Program-made: the position numbers and the translations under genes | Notes under the pieces: model-generated | The model's database searches: none | The model's input: the letters and a program-made list of their open reading frames with translations, nothing else | What the model was told of the DNA's origin: nothing | Source of the DNA: Leeuwenhoekiella marinoflava DSM 3653 | GTDB lineage: Bacteria > Bacteroidota > Bacteroidia > Flavobacteriales > Flavobacteriaceae | Direction of reading: 5' to 3' | Length of the DNA: 64,000 bases | Assembly: GCF_900129005.1 (NCBI RefSeq) | Contig: NZ_FQUN01000006.1 | Span: forward strand, 124,001-188,000 | Shown here: positions 43,462 through 51,333 of the stretch, in pieces | How positions within the stretch are numbered: position 1 is the stretch's first letter | Layout: each line of letters starts with the position of its first letter

Positions 43462-44371
43462 TTTTGTTGTGTTGAGCGCCTCTTAAGATTTTAAAGACAT
43501 GCAATAAATGCGGAAAAACAGCATTCATAGATTCTTTTGCACCATTAGTAGAGCCGGGGAGTGCAAGTACCAGACAATTGCCTAAAGTGCCCGCTACGCT
43601 GCGTGAAAGCATCGCATACGGCATACGATCCTGACCGTATTTGCGAATGGCTTCTTCAACGCCCGGAATGCGTCGTTCTAAAATAGGCTCTAGCGCTTCC
43701 GGTGTTACATCGCGAATGCTTAAGCCTGTACCGCCTGTATAAATGAGCAGGTTTACTGTATCTGAAAGTTCCATCGCTTTGTTGCGTATGGTTTGCAAAT
43801 CATCTGGAATAATCTCATATCCCTGAATTTGCACATTATGAGACTGAAGATTTTCCATAATGGCTTTCCCGGCCTTATCTTCTTTTTTTCCTTCGGAAAT
43901 AGAATCTGAACAAACAATAATATGGGCACTCAAACGCGACGGATTCTGATCTCTAAAACTGCTTTTGCCTCCTTTTTTATTCAGCAATTTCACGTTGTTA
44001 ATTTCGATACCTTTATCTATAGGTTTCAGCATATCATACATCGTAAGCGCAATCACCGAAGCTCCGTGCATCGCTTCAACTTCTACGCCTGTCTTGTAAA
44101 TCGTTTTTATGTTTATCGCTATAAAGATGTTTAAACCTTCGATTTTGTAATCAACCGCAGTATATTCAATAGGTAGCGGGTGACAATCAGGAATGCAGGT
44201 ATGCGTGTTTTTTACAGCAAAAAATCCGGCGGTCTTAGCCATCTCAAAAACATTGCCTTTAGGCACCCTATTCTTTTGAAGCGCCTCAATGGTTTCGACC
44301 TTGCTTACGGTAAGCGTTGCTTGCGCAGTAGCCGTGCGCAACGTGTTTATTTTATGGGTGATATCTACCAT
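43454..44371 (-). CDS. moaCB: bifunctional MoaC/MoaB(Mog) Moco biosynthesis protein
   Basis: This 305-residue fusion has MoaC first (residues about 1-150: MVDITHKINTLRTATAQATL, HTCIPDCHPLPIEY, VEAMHGASVIALTMYDML). MoaC converts the MoaA product to cyclic pyranopterin monophosphate. A MoaB/Mog domain follows (about 158-298: VCSDSISEGKKEDKAGKAIM, TGGTGLSIRDVTPEALEPIL, SRSVAGTLGNCLVLALPGST), which adenylylates molybdopterin. MoaCB fusions are known in Bacteroidota. It lies between moaE (72 bp) and moaA (8-bp overlap). Confidence 0.95.
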   Translation of the reverse strand: MVDITHKINTLRTATAQATLTVSKVETIEALQKNRVPKGNVFEMAKTAGFFAVKNTHTCIPDCHPLPIEYTAVDYKIEGLNIFIAINIKTIYKTGVEVEAMHGASVIALTMYDMLKPIDKGIEINNVKLLNKKGGKSSFRDQNPSRLSAHIIVCSDSISEGKKEDKAGKAIMENLQSHNVQIQGYEIIPDDLQTIRNKAMELSDTVNLLIYTGGTGLSIRDVTPEALEPILERRIPGVEEAIRKYGQDRMPYAMLSRSVAGTLGNCLVLALPGSTNGAKESMNAVFPHLLHVFKILRGAQHNKNE

Positions 44372-44443
44372 GTTGTTCTTATTGCTATTATCTTTTTGGT
44401 TGTATAATCATTATTTCACTGCCTACTGCCTATACAAACTGCT

Positions 44444-44872
44444 TTAAGTGTTCACTTTCCATTGATGGGTTTTATCCTCAAAGATCTCTTTACCGTAAAT
44501 AGGCGTGCGATCTTTTACTTGATTGACTAACCATTCTGTTGCTTCATAAACTTCTTTTCTACGCTCCGCAGAAACAAAAACAAAAAAGCATACTTCACCG
44601 GTTTTGATGGTACCCAAACTGTGATAAATATGCATACAAATCAAGTCGAATTTCTCAAAAGCTTCTTCCCGAATCTCGTGCAGTTTTGCATTTGCCAACT
44701 CTTCATAGCAGGTATATTCAATTGCAGCTACATTTCTGCCGTCAACAGCGTCTGCACGTACTTGACCCAAAAATATATTATGCGCACCAATGCTTGTTTT
44801 GGTCTGGTGTTTAGCTATAGATTCCCCAATAAAATCACTGGATATGGGTCCGTTTATAAATACTTTTTTCAT
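44444..44872 (-). CDS. moaE: molybdopterin synthase catalytic subunit MoaE
   Basis: This 142-residue subunit adds the dithiolene sulfurs to precursor Z using thiocarboxylated MoaD. Signatures are GAHNIFLGQVRADAVDGRNV, AIEYTCYEELANAKLHEIRE, HIYHSLGTIKTGEVCFFVFV, SAERRKEVYEATEWLVNQVK and the catalytic-lysine region TPIYGKEIFEDKTHQW. The partner moaD is three coding genes upstream in the cluster. A 335-bp gap with a gene remnant separates it from moeB. Confidence 0.95.
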   Translation of the reverse strand: MKKVFINGPISSDFIGESIAKHQTKTSIGAHNIFLGQVRADAVDGRNVAAIEYTCYEELANAKLHEIREEAFEKFDLICMHIYHSLGTIKTGEVCFFVFVSAERRKEVYEATEWLVNQVKDRTPIYGKEIFEDKTHQWKVNT

Positions 44873-44926
44873 TAGATGGTTTAAGCGTTATCTGTTTATT
44901 GTTTAAATGATTGAAGATTATTTTAA

Positions 44927-45097
44927 TTAAGACTTTGTAAGTCCGTTAGTAAGGTTTGCAATAACTTCAATCATTTTTTTTAATTCTAAATATTCTTGTG
45001 GATCAATAAATTCGAGTTCTTTAGCAATTATGAGTTGGTTTAATAATTCCATTTTCAAAGGAAAATTTTCAGTGCTTTTGTAAAACATTTTAATCAT
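44927..45097 (-). pseudogene. four-helix-bundle protein remnant
   Basis: A 56-codon minus-strand ORF reads MIKMFYKSTENFP, then MELLNQLIIAKELEFIDPQE, YLELKKMIEVIANLTNGLTK. The first piece is the end of helix 1 and the rest is the last two helices of four-helix-bundle (23S rRNA intervening-sequence type) proteins, which are about 115-120 residues. The middle is deleted, and an in-frame stop lies shortly upstream of the ATG, so the true N-terminus is also gone. It is probably a dead gene within the Moco cluster. Confidence 0.65.
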
Positions 45098-45180
45098 TCT
45101 AATTGATTCTTGTCAGGCATTGAGTTTTTCAAATGAAAATAAATACATAATTAAATTTTTAATGGTTAGTATTATCTTAG

Positions 45181-45224
45181 ACTTCAACACTTCAACACTT
45201 CAACACTTCAACACTTCAACACTT
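45181..45224. repeat. tandem repeat of ACTTCAAC, 5.5 copies
   Basis: Five exact 8-bp units plus ACTT run without interruption. On the minus strand the repeat encodes the last residues and the stop of moeB. Because the unit is not a multiple of three, copy-number changes alter the frame, but a TGA occurs in every frame, so only the tail would change. Confidence 0.9.
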
Positions 45225-46260
45225 TTATAGAATTAATCTTCTTTTGAATTTCATCGGCTCCTTCATTAAGTGCTCTGACATCTTTAAAATTATTTTCTTG
45301 TAAAATAAGAACAGCCTTTGCTGCTCGTATTCCGCTTTTGCAAAAGACTAAATATTGTTGTTCTTTATCCAACTGGCTCATATTTTCTTTGAAAGTTGAA
45401 AGCGGGAGTTCAAAAACATTTTGATGTTGAATACGCGGTTGTTCATCTAATTTGCGAACGTCAATCAACTTATAATTTTCCAATAGACTTACGTGGAAGG
45501 GTTTCGGAGCTGCTTCATCTGAATTGTATTCGTTATCGAAAAACTCTTGTGTAATTTTTATACGTTCTTTCTTAGAAAATTGAAACTTGTGCTGGCTTGC
45601 AGTAAGCGTATTGTAAATCAGTAATTCCCCTGAAAGCACATTACCTGAGCCTAGAATAATTTTCATCACTTCCTGTGCCTGCATCATCCCGATCAAACCA
45701 ACATTTGTTCCCAGAACACCGGCTTCTGCACAGCTTGGCACTTCTGCAGCTTCTGGAAATAAACAACGATATGTAGGTCCATTGTTGTAATTAAAGACGG
45801 AAACCTGACCTTCAAACCTGTGTATGCTTCCATAAACGAAGGGTTTTCCTGTTAATACGGCAGCATCATTGATAAGGTATCTAATCCCTATGCGATCTGT
45901 TGCATCAACAATAAGATCATATTTTTCAAATAGTTGTAACGCATTTTTACCCGTTAGATATTCAGTATCAACAGTTATGTTACAAGACGGATTTTGTTTT
46001 TTCAAAAAAGCTTGAGCTTCCTCAACTTTAAATTTTCCGATAGATTTATTAGAAAATAAAATTTGTCTATGCAGATTAGATTCATCAACGCGATCACCAT
46101 CTACAATACCTAATTTTCCAATCCCAGATGCAACCAGATAGGGCAGAAGGGCACAACCCAAGCCACCAACTCCTATAATCAGCACACGGGCTTCAGCCAG
46201 TTTTTGTTGACCTTGTTCCCCAATTTGAGGAAGTATTATTTGACGTTGATATTTGCTCAT
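45208..46260 (-). CDS. moeB: molybdopterin-synthase adenylyltransferase MoeB with rhodanese domain
   Basis: I place the start at 46260 (MSKYQRQIILPQIGEQGQQK), 10 bp after the moaD stop. An upstream ATG at 46344 would add 28 unlikely residues that overlap moaD. The 350-residue enzyme activates the MoaD C-terminus by adenylylation. The ATP site is VLIIGVGGLGCALLPYLVAS, the adenylation residues lie in DRVDESNLHRQILF, and the active Cys is in YRCLFPEA or CAEAGVLG. The zinc cysteines common in MoeB are not obvious. A C-terminal rhodanese-like domain has Cys in YLVFCKSGIRAAKA. The 3' end lies in the 8-bp tandem repeat. Confidence 0.9.
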   Translation of the reverse strand: MSKYQRQIILPQIGEQGQQKLAEARVLIIGVGGLGCALLPYLVASGIGKLGIVDGDRVDESNLHRQILFSNKSIGKFKVEEAQAFLKKQNPSCNITVDTEYLTGKNALQLFEKYDLIVDATDRIGIRYLINDAAVLTGKPFVYGSIHRFEGQVSVFNYNNGPTYRCLFPEAAEVPSCAEAGVLGTNVGLIGMMQAQEVMKIILGSGNVLSGELLIYNTLTASQHKFQFSKKERIKITQEFFDNEYNSDEAAPKPFHVSLLENYKLIDVRKLDEQPRIQHQNVFELPLSTFKENMSQLDKEQQYLVFCKSGIRAAKAVLILQENNFKDVRALNEGADEIQKKINSIKVLKC

Positions 46261-46270
46261 GTCTATATTA

Positions 46271-46510
46271 TTAACCACCTGCATAAGGAGGCAGCAAAGC
46301 GATGACATCGCCATCATTGAGTTTTTTTGCCGCTTTCTGATCAATCAATTTATCATTTATCGCCAGTTGAAAGGGAATGTGTCCGATTGGATTATTCTGT
46401 TTCATTTGCTCTAATAATTCATTAGAATTATTAGAGCTAATCTCGCGGGTTTCTTCGTGATTGCCCATCACATCAACCAATTGCCCAAAATATTTTAGAG
46501 TAACTTTCAT
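46271..46510 (-). CDS. moaD: molybdopterin synthase sulfur carrier subunit MoaD
   Basis: This 79-residue ubiquitin-like protein carries the sulfur for MoaE as a C-terminal thiocarboxylate. It begins MKVTLKYFGQLVDVMGNHEE, has AINDKLIDQKAAKKLNDGDV and ends ALLPPYAGG, with the essential Gly-Gly exactly at the C-terminus. It lies 1 bp after mobA and 10 bp before moeB. Confidence 0.95.
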   Translation of the reverse strand: MKVTLKYFGQLVDVMGNHEETREISSNNSNELLEQMKQNNPIGHIPFQLAINDKLIDQKAAKKLNDGDVIALLPPYAGG

Positions 46511-46511
46511 A

Positions 46512-47099
46512 CTATTTAATTTGCTCTAGTTGTTTTAATTCTTCAGGAGAATTGATATTGGTTAACGACTTGCTGTCTGCTATTTCAATCTCCTGATAGC
46601 GATGTTTTTTTATAAAATCTATAAGTTTTAAACGGTCGTTTTCAATATCATTTTCCATAACTGGCAGAAGGCTTTTTGCATAAATTCCTACCAGTGGATG
46701 CCAGTTTTCATCAGCAGTTGCAAAAGAAATTTCAGCATCACTTTTTGTGTTTTGCAAAAGGGTATTTAGTGCATCAACAGTTATTAGCGGAATATCACAA
46801 CTCAGTATCAAAGCCTTTTTATTTAGGGTATGATTTAGCGCTGTTTGAATACCTCCTAAAGGACCTTTACCTTTGTAATTATCTTTCAGTAATTCAAGTT
46901 CAAAACTCAAATATTCTTGATTTTCAGTCACTAAAAAAACAAAGTTTGTAATTTTTTTTAAAACATTGATAATGTGATGGATAAACTGTTTTTCTTGAAA
47001 TTTAACTAAGCCTTTTTCACTACCCATACGTGAGCTTTTTCCTCCACATAAAATATAGGCTGGTATGTTCGCCGAAGTGCTCATAGAACTAATTATCAA
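46512..47099 (-). CDS. mobA: molybdenum cofactor guanylyltransferase
   Basis: This 195-residue enzyme attaches GMP to Moco to form the MGD used by the nitrate reductase and the YdeP-like protein in this window. Signatures are AYILCGGKSSRMGSEKGLV, GKGPLGGIQTALNH, LILSCDIPLITVDALNTLL and WHPLVGIYAKSLLP. The start at 47099 overlaps the ModE-like gene by 11 bp; ATG 47084, just past that gene's stop, is an equally good start. Confidence 0.93.
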   Translation of the reverse strand: MIISSMSTSANIPAYILCGGKSSRMGSEKGLVKFQEKQFIHHIINVLKKITNFVFLVTENQEYLSFELELLKDNYKGKGPLGGIQTALNHTLNKKALILSCDIPLITVDALNTLLQNTKSDAEISFATADENWHPLVGIYAKSLLPVMENDIENDRLKLIDFIKKHRYQEIEIADSKSLTNINSPEELKQLEQIK

Positions 47100-47430
47100 G
47101 CTCTATTATTGTATTGAATTTTTCATTTAAAAATGCCTCACAGGCGTTGTTAAGTGTTTCAAATTCTGTTATCATTTTGTGACCATAATCTGTTATAAAC
47201 GTACCGCCACCATCTTTACCGCCTGTGTTTGTAATTACCAGAGGTTGTGATGAACTGGTGTTCATCGTGTTTATGAGATTCCAGGCTTTTTTATAAGACA
47301 TCCCGATGGCTTTTGCCGCAGCACTTATCGAGCGGGTTTCGGCAACTTTTTTAAGCAAGGTAACACGACCAAATCCTAAGAAAGCTTCCCCTTCCTGTTC
47401 AATCCAAATTCTGCTTTTTACTTGTTTCAT
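47089..47430 (-). CDS. ModE-like winged-helix molybdenum regulator
   Basis: This 113-residue protein is the DNA-binding domain of ModE alone (KSRIWIEQEGEAFLGFGRVT, LLKKVAETRSISAAAKAIGM, SYKKAWNLINTMN, GGKDGGGTFITDYGHKMI). It lacks the C-terminal molybdate-binding (MOP) domains, so it either responds to molybdate in another way or binds DNA constitutively. Its place between moeA and mobA makes control of the Moco cluster likely. Single-domain ModE-like proteins are known in Bacteroidota. Confidence 0.9.
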   Translation of the reverse strand: MKQVKSRIWIEQEGEAFLGFGRVTLLKKVAETRSISAAAKAIGMSYKKAWNLINTMNTSSSQPLVITNTGGKDGGGTFITDYGHKMITEFETLNNACEAFLNEKFNTIIELDN

Positions 47431-47432
47431 AA

Positions 47433-48608
47433 TTAAAAGCTTAGATCCATATAATTTACTACATCGCCTGCTTTCAAATCAGTTTCTGTTTCAGGAACAA
47501 CGAGCAAGGCATTACTTAAAGCATAGGTGTTGAGCATAGAACTTGCTTGCCCGGTGTAGGCTGTGATTTTAGTATCTGCAACACCTGCTTTTAAAAAGAG
47601 TGTTTTTCCAATTTTATTGGTTATATCTTCAGTCAGCTCGGCTTTTCGTTCATTTAAAAATGGAAGTAAACTTCCCATTCTGCTGCGCAAATGCGGCAAA
47701 ACATAAACATAAAATGCCGTCAGGCTAGAAGCCGGATTTCCGGGTAATCCAAAAATAGATTTTTCTTCACTTGTACCAAACCATAAAGGTTTTCCGGGTT
47801 TTTGATTTACTTTGTAAAAATGTTCTTTAACACCATTACTGAGTAAGGCTTCTTGTACAAAATCATAATCTCCCACTGAAATTCCGCCGGAAACTAAAAG
47901 CACATCAGATTGTTGCAAGGCATTTTTTACAGCTTTTTTAGTCGCTTCTAAGGTATCCTGAGCTTTTAAGTTTTGAACTTTGGTAATACCTATTCGTCCT
48001 AAAGCACTTTTAAGCATTATGCCGTTGCTTTCATAAATATGATTAGGTTTTAGAGGTGTACCGGGTTTTTGCAATTCATTGCCCGTTGTCAAAATCGTAA
48101 CCGAAGGTTTGCGATAAACCTCAATTTTAGTAAAACCAAGGCCTGCCATAAAACCCAAAGAGGCCTCATTGATTTGATGTCCTGTTTTAAGCACGTAAGT
48201 TCCGGCGGTAATTTGTTCACCAATGGGCCTAACGTTAGCTTCCTTATGTGGTAATTTATCAAGAATGAGTTGGTCTCCATTACGCGTGGTATGCTCTTGA
48301 ATAACCACAGTATCAGCAGCATCAGGAACCGGCGCACCGGTAAAAATGCGAATCGCTTCTCCTTTCTTAAGGTCAGGGATTTGAGTATCACCGGCTTGCA
48401 CCTGACCAACAACCTTCAATTCAGTTTTATCGGTATGAATAAACGCATAACCATCCATCGCAGATTGTCTAAAGGAGGGAAGGTTTATAGGTGCCGTTAA
48501 ATCTTCAGCTAAAAAATACCCAAATGCATCTTCAAGATTGAGCGTAAAAGTATCAAGCAGTTTTGCTTTTTGAATAATAAGTTGTTGAGCTTCGGTTACC
48601 GAAATCAT
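47433..48608 (-). CDS. moeA: molybdopterin molybdenumtransferase MoeA
   Basis: This 391-residue enzyme inserts molybdate into adenylylated molybdopterin. Signatures are INLPSFRQSAMDGYAFI, GEAIRIFTGAPVPDAADTVV, VRPIGEQITAGTYVLKTGHQ, VTILTTGNELQKPG, YESNGIMLKSAL, VLLVSGGISVGDYDFVQEAL and IFGLPGNPASSLTAFYVYVL. The length is typical. It is the first gene of the minus-strand Moco cluster, with a TATATTCG promoter box about 24 bp upstream, and the ModE-like gene starts 2 bp downstream. Confidence 0.96.
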   Translation of the reverse strand: MISVTEAQQLIIQKAKLLDTFTLNLEDAFGYFLAEDLTAPINLPSFRQSAMDGYAFIHTDKTELKVVGQVQAGDTQIPDLKKGEAIRIFTGAPVPDAADTVVIQEHTTRNGDQLILDKLPHKEANVRPIGEQITAGTYVLKTGHQINEASLGFMAGLGFTKIEVYRKPSVTILTTGNELQKPGTPLKPNHIYESNGIMLKSALGRIGITKVQNLKAQDTLEATKKAVKNALQQSDVLLVSGGISVGDYDFVQEALLSNGVKEHFYKVNQKPGKPLWFGTSEEKSIFGLPGNPASSLTAFYVYVLPHLRSRMGSLLPFLNERKAELTEDITNKIGKTLFLKAGVADTKITAYTGQASSMLNTYALSNALLVVPETETDLKAGDVVNYMDLSF

Positions 48609-48631
48609 AGTTTTAAAGCGTTGTGTCTTAG

Positions 48632-48639
48632 CGAATATA
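48632..48639 (-). promoter_or_regulatory. -7-like promoter box for the Moco cluster
   Basis: The minus strand reads TATATTCG, one base off TAnnTTTG, 23 bases before the moeA start. It is the only good candidate in the divergent gap to the YdeP-like gene. Confidence 0.4.
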
Positions 48640-48890
48640 ACGATATGTTTTAAGAGTTTTGCCCGGATTATCAGCTATTAACAGCTTTTTATTAATTTCA
48701 GAATATTTGCCCGGCATAATTCGTTATTTAAAACCGAAACGCCTCGCTTATTTGTCAGAGTGAATTTTCTTTAAACCTTTTAGTTTTTTCTTAGCAGTCA
48801 TCCCTATATTTTATATCTAAATTGATTTCAAATAAATCGAAGGATTACAAGATGGTTCTTCTTTGATTTTTAATGAATTAAAAGATCAGA

Positions 48891-51212
48891 ATGGCCAAGG
48901 ACTTTAAGAGAAATGTCTCTATAACCGGAATAGAAGAATTTACCAATATTAGATTAGGCAAACCTGTGCGCGACGCAGCAGGAATGCTGGGTGTAAAAGA
49001 AGCGCTGAAACACGGCTTTAAAGAAATGGGCGTCTTAAGGTCTATGGGTGCATTGCTCAAAATGAATCAGAAAGATGGTTTTGATTGCCCCAGTTGTGCT
49101 TGGCCAGACCCTGAAAACAGGTCTCCGGTAGCAGAATATTGTGAGAACGGTGCCAAAGCACTGGCTGATGAAGCAACCACAGCTAAGGCAGATGCTGGTT
49201 TGTTTAAAAAATGGACAGTTGAAGAATTATCTCAGCTATCAGATTACGAACTCAATAAATTTGGGCGTTTAATAGAACCTTTAGTGCTTAGACCTAATAG
49301 TCTGCACTATGAACCGATTACGTGGACAGAGGCTTACGGTTTGATCACTAAACATCTGGATAGATTAAACCATCCTGACGAAGCGATTTTCTACACGTCT
49401 GGTCGCTCCAGTAATGAGGCCGCTTTTTTATATGGAATGTTTGCTCGTGCTTTTGGTACGAATAATATGCCAGATTGTTCTAATATGTGTCACGAGTCTA
49501 GCGGTGTAGCGCTGGGTGAAACCTTAGGAATAGGGAAGGGATCAACGGTTTTAGAAGATTTATATGAAGCTGAAGTGATTATCATTGCCGGTCAAAATCC
49601 GGGAACCAATCACCCGCGGATGATGTCTGCTCTGGAAAAATGTAAAAATAACGGCGGAAAAATAATAAGTATCAATCCGTTGGAAGAATCCGGGTTGGTG
49701 AATTTTAAAAATCCGCAGCATTTAAGTGGAACAATTGGTAGCGGTGTTCAGATGGCAGATTTACATCTTCCTGTGCAAATCAATCAGGATATTCCGCTGA
49801 TGAAATTGATTCTTAAAAAATTAGCCACTTTAGATTCTATAGACCACAAGGTTTTTGATCACGCCTTTATAGAAAAATATACAACCGGTTATGACGGGTT
49901 TATAAACGACATAAAACAATACGATGAGGCTGATTTGCTAGCTCGTGCCGGTGTGCAGGAATCTGATGTAAATAAAGCCGTAGCGATGCTACGCCATTCA
50001 GAAAAAATCATCGTATGCTGGGCGATGGGCTTAACCCAGCATAAAAACGGAGTAGAAAATATACGCGAGTTTGTAAACTTGTTATTATTAAAAGGAGCTT
50101 TAGGCAAACCCGGTGCAGGTACCTGTCCCGTGAGAGGTCATAGTAATGTACAGGGCGATCGCAGTGTTGGCATTCAGCATTTTATAGATGAAGCAATGAA
50201 CAGGAGGATTAAGGAGTTTATGCATTTTGATCCACCCACAAAAAGAGGACTTGATGTTGTTGAATCTATGGAAGCGATGCATGAGGGAAAAGCTAAAGTC
50301 TTTTTTTGTCTGGGTGGAAACTTCCTGATGGCTGCATCAGACACAAAATATACCGCTGAAGCCATACAGAATTGTGAGCTTTCGGTACAAATTAGCACAA
50401 AGCTTAATCGCACTCATCTGGTTACCGGTAAAACGGCTTTAATCTTACCAACGCTAGGACGTTCTGAAAAAGACACCATCAACGGAAAGCAGCAGTATTT
50501 TACGGTTGAAAACAGTATGGGTAAAGTGAGTCAGTCTAAAGGTATTCTCAAACCAGCTTCTGGAAATGTAAAGAGCGAACCGCTTATAATAGCTGAGATC
50601 GCCGATGCCTATTTCAAAGGCAACCATCCTGTAGATTGGAAAGCGATGGGAATGGATTATGAGATTATCAGAGAATATATTGATTTGGTAGCCAAAGGTT
50701 TTAAGGATACTTCAAAACGTTCTGAAGGTCATGGATATTACTTACCAAATAATGTGCGTAATCTTGACTTCAGTATGCTTCCGCAAGGAAAAGCACAAAT
50801 CACGGTTAATAAATTACCGCAACATACTTTAGCAAAAGATGAATTTATGCTGATGACTATTCGGTCACACGATCAGTTTAATACTACAATTTATGGTCTG
50901 GACGATAGATACCGTGGAGTTTACAATGAACGCCGCGTTGTTTTCATGAATCAAAAGGATATGGATAAACTAGGCTTGAGAAAGTTAGATGTAGTTGATA
51001 TCACCAGCGAATATGATGGTGAAGTCCGTAAAGCCAGAAAGTTCTTAATGATACCTTACAATATCCCAGAAGGAAATATAGCTTCTTATTTCCCCGAGAC
51101 AAATATACTTGTGCCGTACAATCACTTTGCAGAACGCAGTCAAACCCCCATAAGTAAATCTGTTAAGGTGAAAATTCATAAACAGACTAAAACGGTGAAG
51201 GAATTGGTTTAA
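48891..51212 (+). CDS. FdhF/YdeP-family molybdopterin oxidoreductase
   Basis: This 773-residue Mo-bisMGD enzyme belongs to the YdeP branch of formate-dehydrogenase-like proteins. The N-terminal cluster region FDCPSCAWPDPENRSPVAEY has the CxxC-W spacing typical of YdeP. Further signatures are FYTSGRSSNEAAFLYGMFAR, NMCHESSGVALGETLGIGKG (probable Mo ligand Cys), QNPGTNHPRMMSALEKCK, GTCPVRGHSNVQGDRSVGI and the C-terminal dinucleotide-binding part TIRSHDQFNTTIYGLDDRYR. The substrate of YdeP proteins is not settled; acid resistance is reported in E. coli. It is divergent from the Moco cluster that would supply its cofactor. Confidence 0.9.
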   Translation: MAKDFKRNVSITGIEEFTNIRLGKPVRDAAGMLGVKEALKHGFKEMGVLRSMGALLKMNQKDGFDCPSCAWPDPENRSPVAEYCENGAKALADEATTAKADAGLFKKWTVEELSQLSDYELNKFGRLIEPLVLRPNSLHYEPITWTEAYGLITKHLDRLNHPDEAIFYTSGRSSNEAAFLYGMFARAFGTNNMPDCSNMCHESSGVALGETLGIGKGSTVLEDLYEAEVIIIAGQNPGTNHPRMMSALEKCKNNGGKIISINPLEESGLVNFKNPQHLSGTIGSGVQMADLHLPVQINQDIPLMKLILKKLATLDSIDHKVFDHAFIEKYTTGYDGFINDIKQYDEADLLARAGVQESDVNKAVAMLRHSEKIIVCWAMGLTQHKNGVENIREFVNLLLLKGALGKPGAGTCPVRGHSNVQGDRSVGIQHFIDEAMNRRIKEFMHFDPPTKRGLDVVESMEAMHEGKAKVFFCLGGNFLMAASDTKYTAEAIQNCELSVQISTKLNRTHLVTGKTALILPTLGRSEKDTINGKQQYFTVENSMGKVSQSKGILKPASGNVKSEPLIIAEIADAYFKGNHPVDWKAMGMDYEIIREYIDLVAKGFKDTSKRSEGHGYYLPNNVRNLDFSMLPQGKAQITVNKLPQHTLAKDEFMLMTIRSHDQFNTTIYGLDDRYRGVYNERRVVFMNQKDMDKLGLRKLDVVDITSEYDGEVRKARKFLMIPYNIPEGNIASYFPETNILVPYNHFAERSQTPISKSVKVKIHKQTKTVKELV

Positions 51213-51333
51213 GAAATTTAAAAACCCCCGATATTTAGTCGATTAACCCCCTATATAATAGTTTTAAATTAGTGAAAATTGTAAAAGCTAACAGGAGTTA
51301 GTCTTAATAAGAGCATTCACTAAAATATCTATT

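Noticed and set aside
43454-44371. MoaC-MoaB fusion as a novelty
   Set aside because: MoaCB fusions are already known in Bacteroidota, so it is annotated but not reported as a finding.
45181-45224. Possible CRISPR-like array
   Set aside because: The 8-bp units are contiguous with no spacers; it is a simple tandem repeat.
46261-46344. Longer N-terminus for MoeB starting at 46344
   Set aside because: It would add 28 residues unlike any MoeB and overlap moaD by 74 bp; the conserved start MSKYQRQIILPQIG lies at 46260.
48748-48801. 17-codon minus-strand ORF rich in lysine (MTAKKKLKGLKKIHSDK)
   Set aside because: It is too short, with no family, promoter or conserved context that I can see; it could be a chance ORF in an AT-rich gap.
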